A stretch of 64,000 nucleotides of DNA from positions 62,001-126,000 of the forward strand of contig NZ_BPQQ01000031.1 in assembly GCF_022179325.1 (NCBI RefSeq). Direction: 5' to 3'. A program made the position numbers and the translations under genes. Each line of letters starts with the position of its first letter. Positions within the stretch are counted from its first letter, which is position 1. Under the pieces are notes generated by a model. It was not told the DNA's origin and made no database searches. It worked only from the letters and a program-made list of their open reading frames with translations. Shown here one piece after another: positions 1 to 9,500 of this stretch. Source of the DNA: Methylobacterium isbiliense. GTDB lineage: Bacteria; Pseudomonadota; Alphaproteobacteria; Rhizobiales; Beijerinckiaceae.

Positions 1-483
1 CGCCGCATCGACCTCAAGGTGTTCGACCTCGTCGATGCCGGGCCCGGCCTCGGCGTGAGCCAGCGCGAGGCGCTGCCGCTGCCGGCCGCCCGTCTGATCG
101 AGGCGATGGAGAGCGCCGACGGCCTGATCGTCGCCTCGCCGGTCTACAAGGGCTCGTACTCGGGTCTGTTCAAGCACGTGATCGACTTCCTCGATCCCGC
201 CGCGCTCGCCGGCAAGCCGGTGGCGATCGCCGCGACGGGCGGCGGGCCCCGTCACGCGCTGATGGTCGAGCACCAGTTACGGCCGCTCTTCGGCTTCTTC
301 ACCGCCCATGTCACGCCGACCGCCGTCTATGCCGGCGAGGGCGAGATCCGGGACGGGGTGGTGACGGACCCGCGCGTCGCCGCGCGCGTCGCGGCGGCGG
401 CGACCGAACTCGCCCATCTCCTCGACACCGCCGAGGCCGCCCGCCGCGCCCGCGACGTTCCGCCCGCCGCCGCGGCCATCTGA
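1..483 (+). CDS. NADPH-dependent FMN reductase, 5' end missing
   Basis: The reading frame is open from the first base, so the start lies upstream; 160 C-terminal residues are visible. The flavodoxin-like fold is recognisable from the stretch SADGLIVASPVYKGSYSGL, the usual flavin-contact loop of the MsuE/SsuE FMN reductase family, and from the later ATGGGPRHAL segment. Members reduce FMN with NAD(P)H and pass it to two-component monooxygenases such as those that desulfonate alkanesulfonates. No monooxygenase partner is visible in the window, so the physiological partner cannot be named. The gene ends 4 bp before a convergent gene. Family assignment is firm, subfamily is not. Confidence 0.8.
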   Translation, partial: RRIDLKVFDLVDAGPGLGVSQREALPLPAARLIEAMESADGLIVASPVYKGSYSGLFKHVIDFLDPAALAGKPVAIAATGGGPRHALMVEHQLRPLFGFFTAHVTPTAVYAGEGEIRDGVVTDPRVAARVAAAATELAHLLDTAEAARRARDVPPAAAAI

Positions 484-487
484 GGGC

Positions 488-1519
488 TCAGCTGCCGGGG
501 CGGGCCTTTGCGAGGCTGTCCTGGGCCTTGCGGTAGGCCCGGCCGTAGCCGGCATATTGCTGGACGATCCGGCGCATCATCTCGCGCTTGCCCTCGTCCA
601 GCCGGGCCAGGGCCCGCGCCGGGCGCCCGCCCCAGAGCCAGCCGGTTTCGAGCCGCTGGCCGGGCTGCGTCACGGTGCCGGCCGCGACCAGCACATCCTC
701 CTCCACCACCGTCCCCGGCGCGAGCCGGCTGCCGATGCCGACGAGGCTGCGCGGGCCGATGCGCCCGTCGGCCGTTCGCACGTTGTGGCCGAGCGTGGTG
801 TCCCGCGCGATCTCCAGGCCCGCGCCCGCCGCATGGAGGGCGCAGTTGTCCTGCACGTTCGCGTTCGCGCCCACAGCGATCGGCCCGGCGCCGGCCGCGA
901 GATCGCAGCCGAAGAAGACGCTCGCGCCGGCCTCGAGCCTGACCGCGCCGCGCAGGCGGGCCGTGCGGGCGACGAAGACCGAGGCGGGATCGTCCCGCGC
1001 GTCGCCGGGCGGCGGGGGCGGGGAAGCGGCCTCGCGCAGGCGCGACGCGCGCGCGGCGAGTTCGCTGGGCGCGAGCCGCCGCACCGGCACGGCGGGCGAG
1101 CCCGCGCAGACGAAGCCCGCCGGCAGGACCGAGCGCGGGAAGACGGTGCTGCCCGCCTCCACCAGCACCCCGTCCTCGATCACCGTGCCGTCGAGCACCA
1201 CCACGTCGTCCTCGATCACGCAGTCATCGCCGACCGTGCAGGCGTGCACGCAGGCGTCGCGCCCGACCGTGACCCGGTCGCCGAGGATGCAGGGGTACAT
1301 GTCCTGCGCGATGTGCAGCGTCGCGCGCGCGCCGAGCCAGAGCCGGTCCCCCGCGATCACGTCGTGGCCGTCGCCGCGGATCACCGCCTCGTCCCCGAGC
1401 CATGCCTCGGCCCCCAGCGTCGTGCGGCCGATCACGGTGCTGCCACGCCCGCACCAGAGGGGCGGCGTCGCGAAATCCGGCGCGGTGCCGGCGAAGGGGA
1501 GCAGCAGGTCGGGCGTCAC
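488..1519 (-). CDS. Tandem gamma-carbonic-anhydrase-like hexapeptide-repeat protein
   Basis: A 343-residue protein built from two left-handed beta-helix domains of the gamma carbonic anhydrase/PaaY type, roughly residues 20-150 and 178-305, joined by a Pro-rich linker at 166-173. Family members are normally single domains of about 170-200 residues that trimerise and bind zinc with three histidines at the subunit interface. By motif alignment the first half keeps the first and third ligands (H69, H92) but has R87 at the second; the second half keeps the first and second (H229, H245) but has A250 at the third. The C-terminal WGGRPARALARL followed by a helix is usual for the family. Function (CO2 hydration, acyl transfer or scaffold) is unknown. 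It stands alone between convergent and divergent neighbours. Confidence 0.75.
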   Translation of the reverse strand: MTPDLLLPFAGTAPDFATPPLWCGRGSTVIGRTTLGAEAWLGDEAVIRGDGHDVIAGDRLWLGARATLHIAQDMYPCILGDRVTVGRDACVHACTVGDDCVIEDDVVVLDGTVIEDGVLVEAGSTVFPRSVLPAGFVCAGSPAVPVRRLAPSELAARASRLREAASPPPPPGDARDDPASVFVARTARLRGAVRLEAGASVFFGCDLAAGAGPIAVGANANVQDNCALHAAGAGLEIARDTTLGHNVRTADGRIGPRSLVGIGSRLAPGTVVEEDVLVAAGTVTQPGQRLETGWLWGGRPARALARLDEGKREMMRRIVQQYAGYGRAYRKAQDSLAKARPGS

Positions 1520-1564
1520 GGGGCGGGTCTCCGGTTCGCGGCCGGTTCATGCACCCGACGCAGG

Positions 1565-1632
1565 GGCATCGCCAAGGAGGGGGCGTCAACGAGGCGGCAT
1601 CAAGGGGGCCGCGTCAACGGGACGGCGTCAAG
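1565..1632. repeat. Imperfect tandem repeat of about 29 bp
   Basis: Two and a partial copies of a unit with the cores GGCATC, AAGG and GCGTCAACG follow one another in the gap between the gamma-CA-like gene and moaE. The copies differ by small indels. No protein or RNA role is evident; it may be slippage-derived. Confidence 0.4.
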
Positions 1633-1697
1633 CCCGACTCTCGGTGCGAGCCCGGGGCCGTGGCGGCGGGGGCCTGCGGCATGGTAGGCAGGCCGCC

Positions 1698-2153
1698 ATG
1701 AGCCTGCGCCTGAGCATCCAGCCCGAGCCCTTCGATGTCGCGGCCGAGATCGCGGCGCTCTCGGCCCGGGCGGGTCCGGGCATCGGCGCGGTGGTGACCT
1801 TCACCGGCCTGTGCCGCGACGAGGGCGGGCGCCTCGCCGCCCTCGAACTGGAGCATTACCCCGGCATGGCCGAGGGGGAGGTCGGGCGGGTGCTCGATGC
1901 GGCTGCCGCGCGCTGGCCGCTCGCCGCCGCGACGGTGATCCATCGCCACGGCCTGATCCGGCCGGGAGAGGGGATCGTCCTCGTGCTCACGGCCTCGGCG
2001 CACCGCACGGCCGCCTTCGAGGCCGCGACCTTCCTGATGGATTACCTCAAGACCCGCGCCCCGTTCTGGAAGCGCGAGCACCTCGCGGACGGCGCGGTCG
2101 GCGGCTGGGTCGAGGCGACGGACCACGACGCGGCGGCGGCGGATCGCTGGTGA
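1698..2153 (+). CDS. moaE: Molybdopterin synthase catalytic subunit MoaE
   Basis: A 151-residue protein matching the usual MoaE length. MoaE, with the thiocarboxylated MoaD subunit, inserts two sulfurs into cyclic pyranopterin monophosphate to make molybdopterin in the cytoplasm. Visible family motifs are VVTFTGLCRDE near the N terminus, IHRHGLIRPGE in the middle and the active-site segment KTRAPFWKRE near the C terminus, whose lysines bind the substrate. The ATG at 1698 gives the canonical N terminus; longer in-frame extensions are low-complexity and unlikely. No moaD is adjacent, so the partner must be encoded elsewhere. It is followed at 47 bp by a permease gene on the same strand. Confidence 0.92.
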   Translation: MSLRLSIQPEPFDVAAEIAALSARAGPGIGAVVTFTGLCRDEGGRLAALELEHYPGMAEGEVGRVLDAAAARWPLAAATVIHRHGLIRPGEGIVLVLTASAHRTAAFEAATFLMDYLKTRAPFWKREHLADGAVGGWVEATDHDAAAADRW

Positions 2154-2200
2154 CGCCCGCGGGAGAAACTTCGCGCGGTCGCGGCAACGGGGGCAGCGGC

Positions 2201-3289
2201 ATGCAGGGCACGGGAGCGCGGCCTCTCCTGGTCGCGGGAATCGGCACGGTCGCGTTCGTGGCGGCCCTGGCGCTGGCCTGGCACGCGGCCGACACGCTGC
2301 TGCTGATCTTCGCCGGCATCCTGTTCGGGGTCTTCCTCGATGGGCTCGCCCGCGCGTTGCGCCGGGTGGTGCCGCTCGGGCATGGCGCCTCGCTCGCCGC
2401 AATCAGCCTCGTGCTCGCCGGCCTAGTCCTTGGCGGGGTCGCGTTCGGGGGCGCCACGCTGGTGCGGGAGGCCGACACGGTCAGCCGGACCCTGCGCAAC
2501 CAAGCCGTGAGCGTGCGCGACTGGCTGAAGGAGAAGGGGGTCGACACCCGCGCCTTCCGATTCGGCGACGAGGGGAAGGGCGGCGCGAGCGAATCCGGCG
2601 CGGGCGGCAACCTGCCGAGCCCCGGGGCGCTGCTGTCGGACGCCGGCAGCGTGCTCGGACAGGCGACCGCCATCGCCGTGCAGGTCTTCGGGGCGGTGGG
2701 CAACGTCTTCGTGATCCTGGCGCTCGGCCTGTTCGCGGCGGCGGATCCCCGCGCCTATCGCGACGGCCTGCTGCACTTCGTGCCGCCGCAACGCCGCGCG
2801 CGGGCGGGCGCCATCATGGACGAACTCGGCGAGACGCTGCGCCACTGGCTGTTCGGCCAGCTCGTCATCATGGCGGCGATCTTCGTCTGCGTCTGGCTCG
2901 GCCTGACCCTGCTCGGCCTCGACGGCGCCCTGGTGCTCGGGCTGCAGGCCGGGCTGTTCTGCTTCGTGCCGACCATCGGGGCGCTGGTCGCCGGCCTCGT
3001 CATCGTGCTGGCGGGCCTCGCCCAGGGCTGGACCGGCGCGCTCGGCGGCCTCGCGGTCTATCTCGTGGTGCAGGCGCTGGAGAGCTACGTGCTCACGCCC
3101 TTCATCCAGAAGCGCGCCCTCGACATTCCGCCCGCGACGATCTTCGCCGGGCAGATCCTGCTCGGGGTTCTGTTCGGGCTCTGGGGCTTGGCCCTCGCAC
3201 TGCCGCTGATGGCGGTGGCGAAGGTCCTGCTCGACCGGCTCTACGTCGAGGACGGGCTCGGCGAGCGGATGCCCGCGCGCCGGTCCTGA
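2201..3289 (+). CDS. AI-2E family (PerM-like) transporter
   Basis: A 362-residue inner-membrane protein of the AI-2E transporter (UPF0118/PerM) family. Hydrophobic helices are visible near residues 8-45, 65-90, then a polar periplasmic or cytoplasmic insert, then several helices from about 155 to the C terminus; the segment ALESYVLTPFIQKRALDIP with the following helix is characteristic. Family members have been linked to autoinducer export, Na+/H+ exchange or general solute efflux, and the substrate here cannot be told. The ATG at 2201 is chosen because it directly precedes the first helix; a GTG at 2150 overlapping the moaE stop is an alternative. Confidence 0.85.
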   Translation: MQGTGARPLLVAGIGTVAFVAALALAWHAADTLLLIFAGILFGVFLDGLARALRRVVPLGHGASLAAISLVLAGLVLGGVAFGGATLVREADTVSRTLRNQAVSVRDWLKEKGVDTRAFRFGDEGKGGASESGAGGNLPSPGALLSDAGSVLGQATAIAVQVFGAVGNVFVILALGLFAAADPRAYRDGLLHFVPPQRRARAGAIMDELGETLRHWLFGQLVIMAAIFVCVWLGLTLLGLDGALVLGLQAGLFCFVPTIGALVAGLVIVLAGLAQGWTGALGGLAVYLVVQALESYVLTPFIQKRALDIPPATIFAGQILLGVLFGLWGLALALPLMAVAKVLLDRLYVEDGLGERMPARRS

Positions 3290-3403
3290 CGAGGGGCGTC
3301 CCGGCGGTGCCGGGATCCGCGTCCCCGATGGCGGTGCTGACGGGCCTGACCGGAAGCGACCTTGCGGCGCTGGAGCTTGCCCGCGACGGCTGAGCCCGCG
3401 GGT

Positions 3404-4048
3404 TCAGTCCGAGGCTCGCTCGGGGCCGGCGCGCAGGCTCTGCTCCATCAAGTCGAGATGCGCCGCGCGGTAGCGGTCGAGATCGAGCGGGCGCACGGCG
3501 CCGAACAGGCTGCACCACGTCGCGGCCATCATCACGGGCGAGAACAGCAGGTGGGGAAATTCTTCCGCGGCGCTCGCCCGGAACTCGCCACGCCCCACGC
3601 CGTAGCGCACCACCCGGCGCAGCATCTCGACCGAGGGGCCAATCACCGCGTCGTGCCAGCGCTCGGCGATGTCCGGGAAGCGCCCCGCCTCGGCCACCAC
3701 CATCCGGATCAGGTCGCGCCCGCCGCGCTCGTGCACCATGTGGGCGTACACGAACTCGAAATGCCGTCGCAGGATCGCCATCGCGGAGCCCTGCGGGTTG
3801 GCGGAGAGCGCCGCCATGTGCTCGTTCACCGGCCGCACGCGCTCGCTGACGGCGGCGACGAACAGGTCCTCCTTGCTCGGGAAGTAGATGTAGATCGTCC
3901 CCTTGGTGATGCCGGCGCGCGCCGCCACGGCGTCGAGCCGGGTCGCCGCGAAGCCGTGCAGGGTGAACTCGTCGAACGCCGCCTCCAGGATCTCCCCGGG
4001 CCGTTCCTCTTTGCGCCGCTGCCGCGGCCTGGCCGTACCCTGGGCCAT
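3404..4048 (-). CDS. TetR/AcrR family regulator of the adjacent RND pump
   Basis: A 214-residue regulator with an N-terminal helix-turn-helix at about residues 20-65; the recognition part AARAGITKGTIYIYFPSKEDLF is recognisable in the pieces AARAGITKGT and YFPSKEDLF. The rest is an all-helical ligand-binding and dimerisation domain. It is divergent from an RND efflux operon starting 280 bp away, and a near-palindrome lies 13 bp upstream of its own start, the usual arrangement for a local repressor that also controls itself. The inducing ligand is unknown. The final residues are low-complexity and the stop is clear. Confidence 0.88.
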   Translation of the reverse strand: MAQGTARPRQRRKEERPGEILEAAFDEFTLHGFAATRLDAVAARAGITKGTIYIYFPSKEDLFVAAVSERVRPVNEHMAALSANPQGSAMAILRRHFEFVYAHMVHERGGRDLIRMVVAEAGRFPDIAERWHDAVIGPSVEMLRRVVRYGVGRGEFRASAAEEFPHLLFSPVMMAATWCSLFGAVRPLDLDRYRAAHLDLMEQSLRAGPERASD

Positions 4049-4060
4049 CGCTCTCCCTAT

Positions 4061-4078
4061 TGACTGACTGGTCAGTAA
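4061..4078. promoter_or_regulatory. Probable TetR operator
   Basis: TGACTGACTGGTCAGTAA is an imperfect 9+9 inverted repeat with two mismatched pairs, resembling operators of AcrR/TtgR-like repressors. It lies 13 bp upstream of the tetR start in the region shared with the RND operon, so binding could repress both directions. Confidence 0.65.
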
Positions 4079-4330
4079 TTAGTACGTGAGCGGCGGCTCC
4101 GGCAAGGGATCCGCGCCCGGTGCATCGGAAGAGTAACGCCGATGCCGCGTCGGATCGGTCGCGTGCCGCCGGAATTTCGTTGCCCCGCCGCCCGGCCGGG
4201 CGTTGTCACAGGCTCTGAGCCGGCGCCACCGGCCCGGAGCCTGGAAGGAGCGGCCGCACCCGCCCCCTCGCGGCCGCTCCTTCACGCGTCCCCCGGTCGT
4301 CCCGCGACGCGCTCGTCCTTCGAGGTCAGG

Positions 4331-5461
4331 ATGCTTCACCCTCTCCGGCACTTCGCTGCGCTCTCGGCTGCCGTCTGGGCCGCCCTGGCGGCGCACGTCC
4401 CGGCAGCGCCGGCCCTGGCCGAGACGCCGCCCGCCGCCCGGACTGGCGAGCCGGGCGCGGACCCTCATCTGGCGCGGGTCAAGACCGTGACGGCGACCCG
4501 CACGCCGGTGGCCGGCGAGGTGGTGCTGACCGGCGACGTCCAGGCCAAGTACCTCAGCAACATCGCCTTCCGGATCAACGGCAAGATCGCCGAGCGCCGC
4601 GTCGAGGTGGGCGACCATGTGGGTGCCGACGACGTGCTGGCCCGGCTCGAACCGCAGGAGCAGCAGGTCGCGCTCGACACCGCACAGGCGGCGCTCGCCT
4701 CCGCCGAGGCGCTGCTCGCCCAGGCCAAGGTCACTTTCGAGCGCCAGCAGGCGCTGATGCGCAACGGCTACACGACGCGCAGCACCTACGATCAGGCCGA
4801 GCAGCAGCTGCGCACCACGCAGGCCTCCGTCGATTCCGCCCGCGCGGCGCTCGGCTCCGCGCGCGAGCAATTCTCCTACACCGACCTCAAGCCCGGGGTG
4901 GCGGGCATCATCACGGCACGCAACGCGGAGGCCGGGCAGGTGGTGCAGTCCGGCCAGACCGTGTTCACCCTCGCGCAGGACGGGCCGCGCGATGCGGTCT
5001 TTCTCGTCTCCGAGAGCCTGCTGGCGCAGCCCCCCGGCAGCCCGGAGGTGGAGATCACCCTGCAGGCCGACCCGCGCGTGCGCACCACCGGGACGGTGCG
5101 GGAGATCTCGCCCTCAGTCGATCCGGCCTCGGGCGGGGTGCGGGTCAAGATCGGCCTCAGGAGCGTCCCGCCGGGCGTGAGCCTCGGCGCGGTGGTGATC
5201 GGGCGCGGGCGCTTCCGGCCCCAGGAGGCGGTGAGCCTGCCCTGGAGCGCGCTGTTTCGCTGGCGCGACGCCCCGGCCGTCTGGGTGCTCGACCCGCAGA
5301 GCCGCACCGTCACCCCGAAGCCGGTGGAGATCGCCCGCTACGCCGGCTCCGCCATCGTGCTCTCCTCCGGCGTCGAGGCCGGCGAACAGGTGGTCACGGC
5401 CGGGATCCAGCTGCTGCGGCCCGGCCAGAAGGTGGCGGTGGTGGGGGAGGGCACGCCGTGA
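4331..5461 (+). CDS. RND efflux periplasmic adaptor, first of two
   Basis: A 376-residue membrane fusion protein. A signal peptide covers about residues 1-31 with cleavage after PALA. The body shows the adaptor order: barrel-sandwich half (NIAFRINGKIAERRVEVGDHV), alpha-helical hairpin rich in Ala and Gln around residues 110-175, second lipoyl half (PGVAGIITARNAEAGQVV) and beta-barrel/membrane-proximal part. Such proteins bridge an RND pump to an outer-membrane channel. Its stop overlaps the GTG start of the second adaptor by 4 bp, so the two are translationally coupled. The ATG at 4331 is preferred over an upstream in-frame ATG at 4142 because it begins the signal peptide. Confidence 0.88.
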   Translation: MLHPLRHFAALSAAVWAALAAHVPAAPALAETPPAARTGEPGADPHLARVKTVTATRTPVAGEVVLTGDVQAKYLSNIAFRINGKIAERRVEVGDHVGADDVLARLEPQEQQVALDTAQAALASAEALLAQAKVTFERQQALMRNGYTTRSTYDQAEQQLRTTQASVDSARAALGSAREQFSYTDLKPGVAGIITARNAEAGQVVQSGQTVFTLAQDGPRDAVFLVSESLLAQPPGSPEVEITLQADPRVRTTGTVREISPSVDPASGGVRVKIGLRSVPPGVSLGAVVIGRGRFRPQEAVSLPWSALFRWRDAPAVWVLDPQSRTVTPKPVEIARYAGSAIVLSSGVEAGEQVVTAGIQLLRPGQKVAVVGEGTP

Positions 5462-6528
5462 GGCTCCGCACGCTCCTCCCGGTCTTCCTCGCCCTCGCGC
5501 TGTCGGCCTGCGAGGAGAAGGCCGCGCCGCCCCCGCCGGTGCGCCCCGTGCTCACCGTCACGGCGGTGTCCCGCACGACGGAGACCTTCGGCCCCTTCGC
5601 CGGCACCGTCGAGCCGCGCTACCAGACCCAGGCCGGCTTCCGGGTCGGCGGGCGCATCGTCGCGCGCGATGTCTTCGTGGGCGACCTCGTGGCGAAGGGC
5701 GCGCGGCTGGCCGCCCTCGATCCGACCGTGCAGGAATTCGCGCTGCTGCGGGCGCGGGCCGACGTGGCGGATGCGGAGGCCCAGTTCGCCAACGCCAGCG
5801 CCACCGAGGCGCGCCAGCGCACCCTGTTCGAGGGCGGCAACGTCACGCAGGCCCAGCTCGACGCCGCGGTCGCCAACCGCGACACCGCGGCGGCGCGCCT
5901 CGCGCAGGCGAAGGCCGCCCGCCAGCGGGCGGAGGACGAGCGGGGCTACACCACGCTCACGGCGGATTTCGACGGCGTGGTCACGGCCTGGAGCGCCGAG
6001 GTCGGGCAGGTGGTGCCGGCGGGCCAAGCCGTCGTCACCCTGGCGCGTCCGGATGTGCGCGAGGCGGTGGTCGACATCCCCGACACGCTGATGGGCGAGG
6101 TGCGGCGGGACGCCGAGTTCACCGTCCGCCTGCTTGCCGCCCCGTCGGTGGTCGCCCGCGGCCGGGTGCGCGAGATCGGTCCGCTCGCCGAGGCCGCGAC
6201 GCGCACGCGGCGCATCCGCATGACGCTCGTCTCGCCGCCGGACGCCTTCCGGCTCGGCACCACCGTGACGGTGGCGCTGGAGCGGCCAACCGAGCCGCGC
6301 ATCCGCCTGCCCGCGACCGCGCTGCTGGAGCGGGACGGCCGGACCGCCGTGTGGGTGGTGCGCCCGGACGGCAAGGCGGTGGCCCGGCGCGACGTGCGCG
6401 TCGCGGGCCGCGAGGCCGACGCGATCCTGGTCGCCGCGGGCCTGCAGGACGGCGAGGCCGTGGTGGTGGCGGGCGTCCACAGCCTCGCGGAGGGGCAGGC
6501 GGTGCGGCTGCCGGAGACGGGCCTGTGA
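5458..6528 (+). CDS. RND efflux periplasmic adaptor lipoprotein, second of two
   Basis: A 356-residue adaptor starting with GTG inside the stop of the previous gene. The N terminus MRLRTLLPVFLALALSAC is a lipoprotein signal with the lipobox LSAC and acylated C18, so this adaptor should be anchored to a membrane by lipid, unlike the first. The lipoyl half-motif GFRVGGRIVARDVFVGDLV, a helical hairpin around residues 100-165 and the second half TADFDGVVTAWSAEVGQVV are visible. Two different adaptors next to one pump recalls TriA/TriB of the Pseudomonas TriABC system. It probably works with the pump encoded 70 bp downstream. Confidence 0.88.
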   Translation: MRLRTLLPVFLALALSACEEKAAPPPPVRPVLTVTAVSRTTETFGPFAGTVEPRYQTQAGFRVGGRIVARDVFVGDLVAKGARLAALDPTVQEFALLRARADVADAEAQFANASATEARQRTLFEGGNVTQAQLDAAVANRDTAAARLAQAKAARQRAEDERGYTTLTADFDGVVTAWSAEVGQVVPAGQAVVTLARPDVREAVVDIPDTLMGEVRRDAEFTVRLLAAPSVVARGRVREIGPLAEAATRTRRIRMTLVSPPDAFRLGTTVTVALERPTEPRIRLPATALLERDGRTAVWVVRPDGKAVARRDVRVAGREADAILVAAGLQDGEAVVVAGVHSLAEGQAVRLPETGL

Positions 6529-6598
6529 GGCCGCGCCCCCGTCCGACGCCGCCGAGCCGCCATTCCAGCCCGACCACACCCCGCGCCAGGACGCGCCG

Positions 6599-9500
6599 AT
6601 GACCCGCTTCAACCTCTCGGAATGGGCGCTCGCCCACCGGTCCTTCGTCTGGTTCCTGATGGCGGTCGTGATCGTCGCCGGGACGATGTCCTACGGCAAG
6701 CTCGGCCGCGAGGAGGATCCGGCCTTCGCGATCAAGACCATGGTGGTGCAGGCGAGCTGGCCCGGCGCCACCATCGGCGACACGCTCCAGCAGGTCACGG
6801 ACCGGATCGAGAAGGAGGTCCAGCAGATCAACGCGGTGGACTACACCCGCAGCTACACGACCCCGGGCCAGACCACGGTGTTCGTGCAGCTGCGCGAGAC
6901 GACGCCGCCCAAGACCATCCCGTGGCTGTTCTACCAGGTCCGCAAGCGCATCGGCGACATCCGGGGCAGCTTCCCGCAGGGGGTGCAGGGGCCGGTGTTC
7001 AACGACGAGTTCGGCGACGTCTTCGGCAACGTCTACGCCTTCACGGCGGACGGGCTCTCGCTGCGCCAGCTGCGCGACTACGTCGAGACCGCGCGCACCC
7101 GCATCCTCAAGGTCAAGAACATCGGCAAGACCCAGATCGTGGGTGCGCAGGACGAGGTCATCTACCTCGACTTCTCGACCCGCAAGCTCGCCGGGCTCGG
7201 GATCGATTCGCAGGCGGTGATCGGCACGCTGCAGGCGCAGAACGCGGTCGAGCCCTCCGGGGTGATCCAGGCCGGGCCGGAGCGCGTCTCGGTGCGGGTC
7301 GGCGGCCAGTTCGCCGACGAGACGAGCCTCGAGGCGATCAACCTGCGGATCAACGACCGCTTCTTCCGGCTCTCGGACGTGGCCGAGATCCACCGCGGCT
7401 ACACAGACCCGCCCCAGGCCCTGTTCCGCTACAACGGCCAGCCGGCCATCGCGCTCGCCATCGCCATGCAGCCGAGCGGCAACATCCTGCAATTCGGCCA
7501 GGACCTGAAGGCCCGCATGCGCCAGGTCGAGGCGGAGCTGCCGGTGGGCGTGGGCATCCACCTCGTCTCCGACCAGCCCAAGATCGTCGAGGAGGCGGTG
7601 GGCGGCTTCACCAAGGCGCTGGTCGAGGCGGTGGTGATCGTGCTGGTGGTCTCGTTCCTCAGCCTCGGCCTGCGGGCGGGGCTCGTCGTCTCGCTGTCGA
7701 TCCCGCTCGTGCTCGCCATCGTGTTCGTGATCATGGACGCGATGGGGGTGACGCTGCAGCGCATCTCGCTCGGCGCGCTGATCATCGCGCTCGGGCTCCT
7801 CGTCGACGACGCCATGATCACCGTCGAGATGATGGTGGCGCGGCTCGAAGCCGGTGACAGCCTGCACAAGGCGGCGACCTTCGCCTACACCTCGACGGCC
7901 TTCCCGATGCTCACCGGCACGCTCGTCACCGTGGCGGGCTTCCTGCCGATCGGCTTCAACGGGTCGGCGGCGGGCGAGTACACCTACTCGCTGTTCGTGG
8001 TGCTGGCGGCCTCGCTGCTCGTCTCGTGGGTGGTGGCGGTGCTGTTCGCGCCGCTGCTCGGCGTGAAGATTCTGCCCGCCGCCATGAAGGGCCACCACGA
8101 GAAGCCGAGCCGAATGCTGGCCGTCTTCCGGGCGATGCTGCTGCCGGCCATGCGCTGGCGCTGGCTCACGGTCGCGGCGACCTTCGGGCTGCTCGCGCTC
8201 TCTGTCGTCGGCATGGGCTTCGTGCAGCAGCAGTTCTTCCCCTCTTCCGACCGCAGCGAGGTGCTGGTCGACCTGACGCTGCCGCAGAACGCCAGCATCA
8301 GCGAGACCAAGGCGCAGATGGACCGGTTCGAGGCCGCCTTGCGCGACGACCCGGCGATCCGCCACTGGAGTTCCTACGTCGGTCAGGGGGCGATCCGCTT
8401 CTACCTGCCCCTCGACCAGCAGCTCGGCAACGCCTTCTACGGCCAGATCGTGATCGAGACCGTGTCGCTGGAGGCGCGCGACCGGACCATCGCGCGGCTG
8501 CAGGACCTCGCCCGGCGGGACTTCGTCGGCACCGACGTGTTCGTGCATCCCCTCGATCTCGGCCCGCCCGTGGGCCGGCCGGTCCAGTACCGGCTCGGCG
8601 GACCGGACCTGCAGGTGGTGCGCCAGCAGGCCCTGAAGCTCGCCAACGTGATCGGTGCCAACCCGAGCCTCGGCGTGCCGACCTTCGACTGGAACGAGCC
8701 CGGCAAGGTGCTCAAGGTCGAGATCCTGCAGGACAAGGCCCGCCAGCTCGGCGTGACCTCGAAGGACATCGCCACCCTGCTCAACGGCGTGGTCGGCGGC
8801 ACCACGATCACGCAGGTGCGCGACTCGATCTACCTCGTGAACGTGGTCGCGCGCGCCGAGGCGGCGGAGCGGCGCTCCGTCGACACCCTGCAGAGCCTGC
8901 AGGTGCCGGTGGCGAGCGGCGCCACGGTGCCGCTCTTGGCCTTCGCGCGGATCGGCTACGACCTCGAACAGCCGATCGTCTGGCGGCGCGACCGCCAGCC
9001 CACCATCACGGTCCGGGCGGCGATCACCGACGCGACGCAGCCCGCCACCGTGGTCAAGGCGCTCCAGCCCGCGATCGACCGTTTCGTCGCCGAACTGCCC
9101 GACGGCTACGACCTCGCGGTGGGTGGGGCGGTGGAGGAGAGCGCCAAGGGCCAGGGGCCGATCGCCGCGGTGGTGCCGGTCATGCTCCTCGTCATGGCCT
9201 TCCTGCTGATGGTGCAGCTCCAGAGCGTGCAGAAGATGGTCCTGGTGGCGAGCGTGGCTCCCCTCGGGCTCATCGGCGTCGTCGCGGCGCTGCTGCCCTC
9301 GGGCGCGCCGCTCGGCTTCGTGGCGATCCTGGGCGTGCTCGCGCTGATCGGCATCATCATCCGCAACTCGGTGATCCTGGTGACGCAGATCGACGAGTAC
9401 GAGCGCGAGGGCATGGCGCCCTGGGACGCGGTGGTGGAGGCCACCTGCCACCGCATGCGCCCGATCCTGCTCACGGCCGCCGCCGCCAGCCTCGGCATGG

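Noticed and set aside
6119-9451. 1110-codon open frame antisense to the first RND pump
   Set aside because: Composition is His/Arg/Asp-rich as expected for the antisense of a high-GC gene; no domain is recognisable, and the sense frame is a full RND pump.
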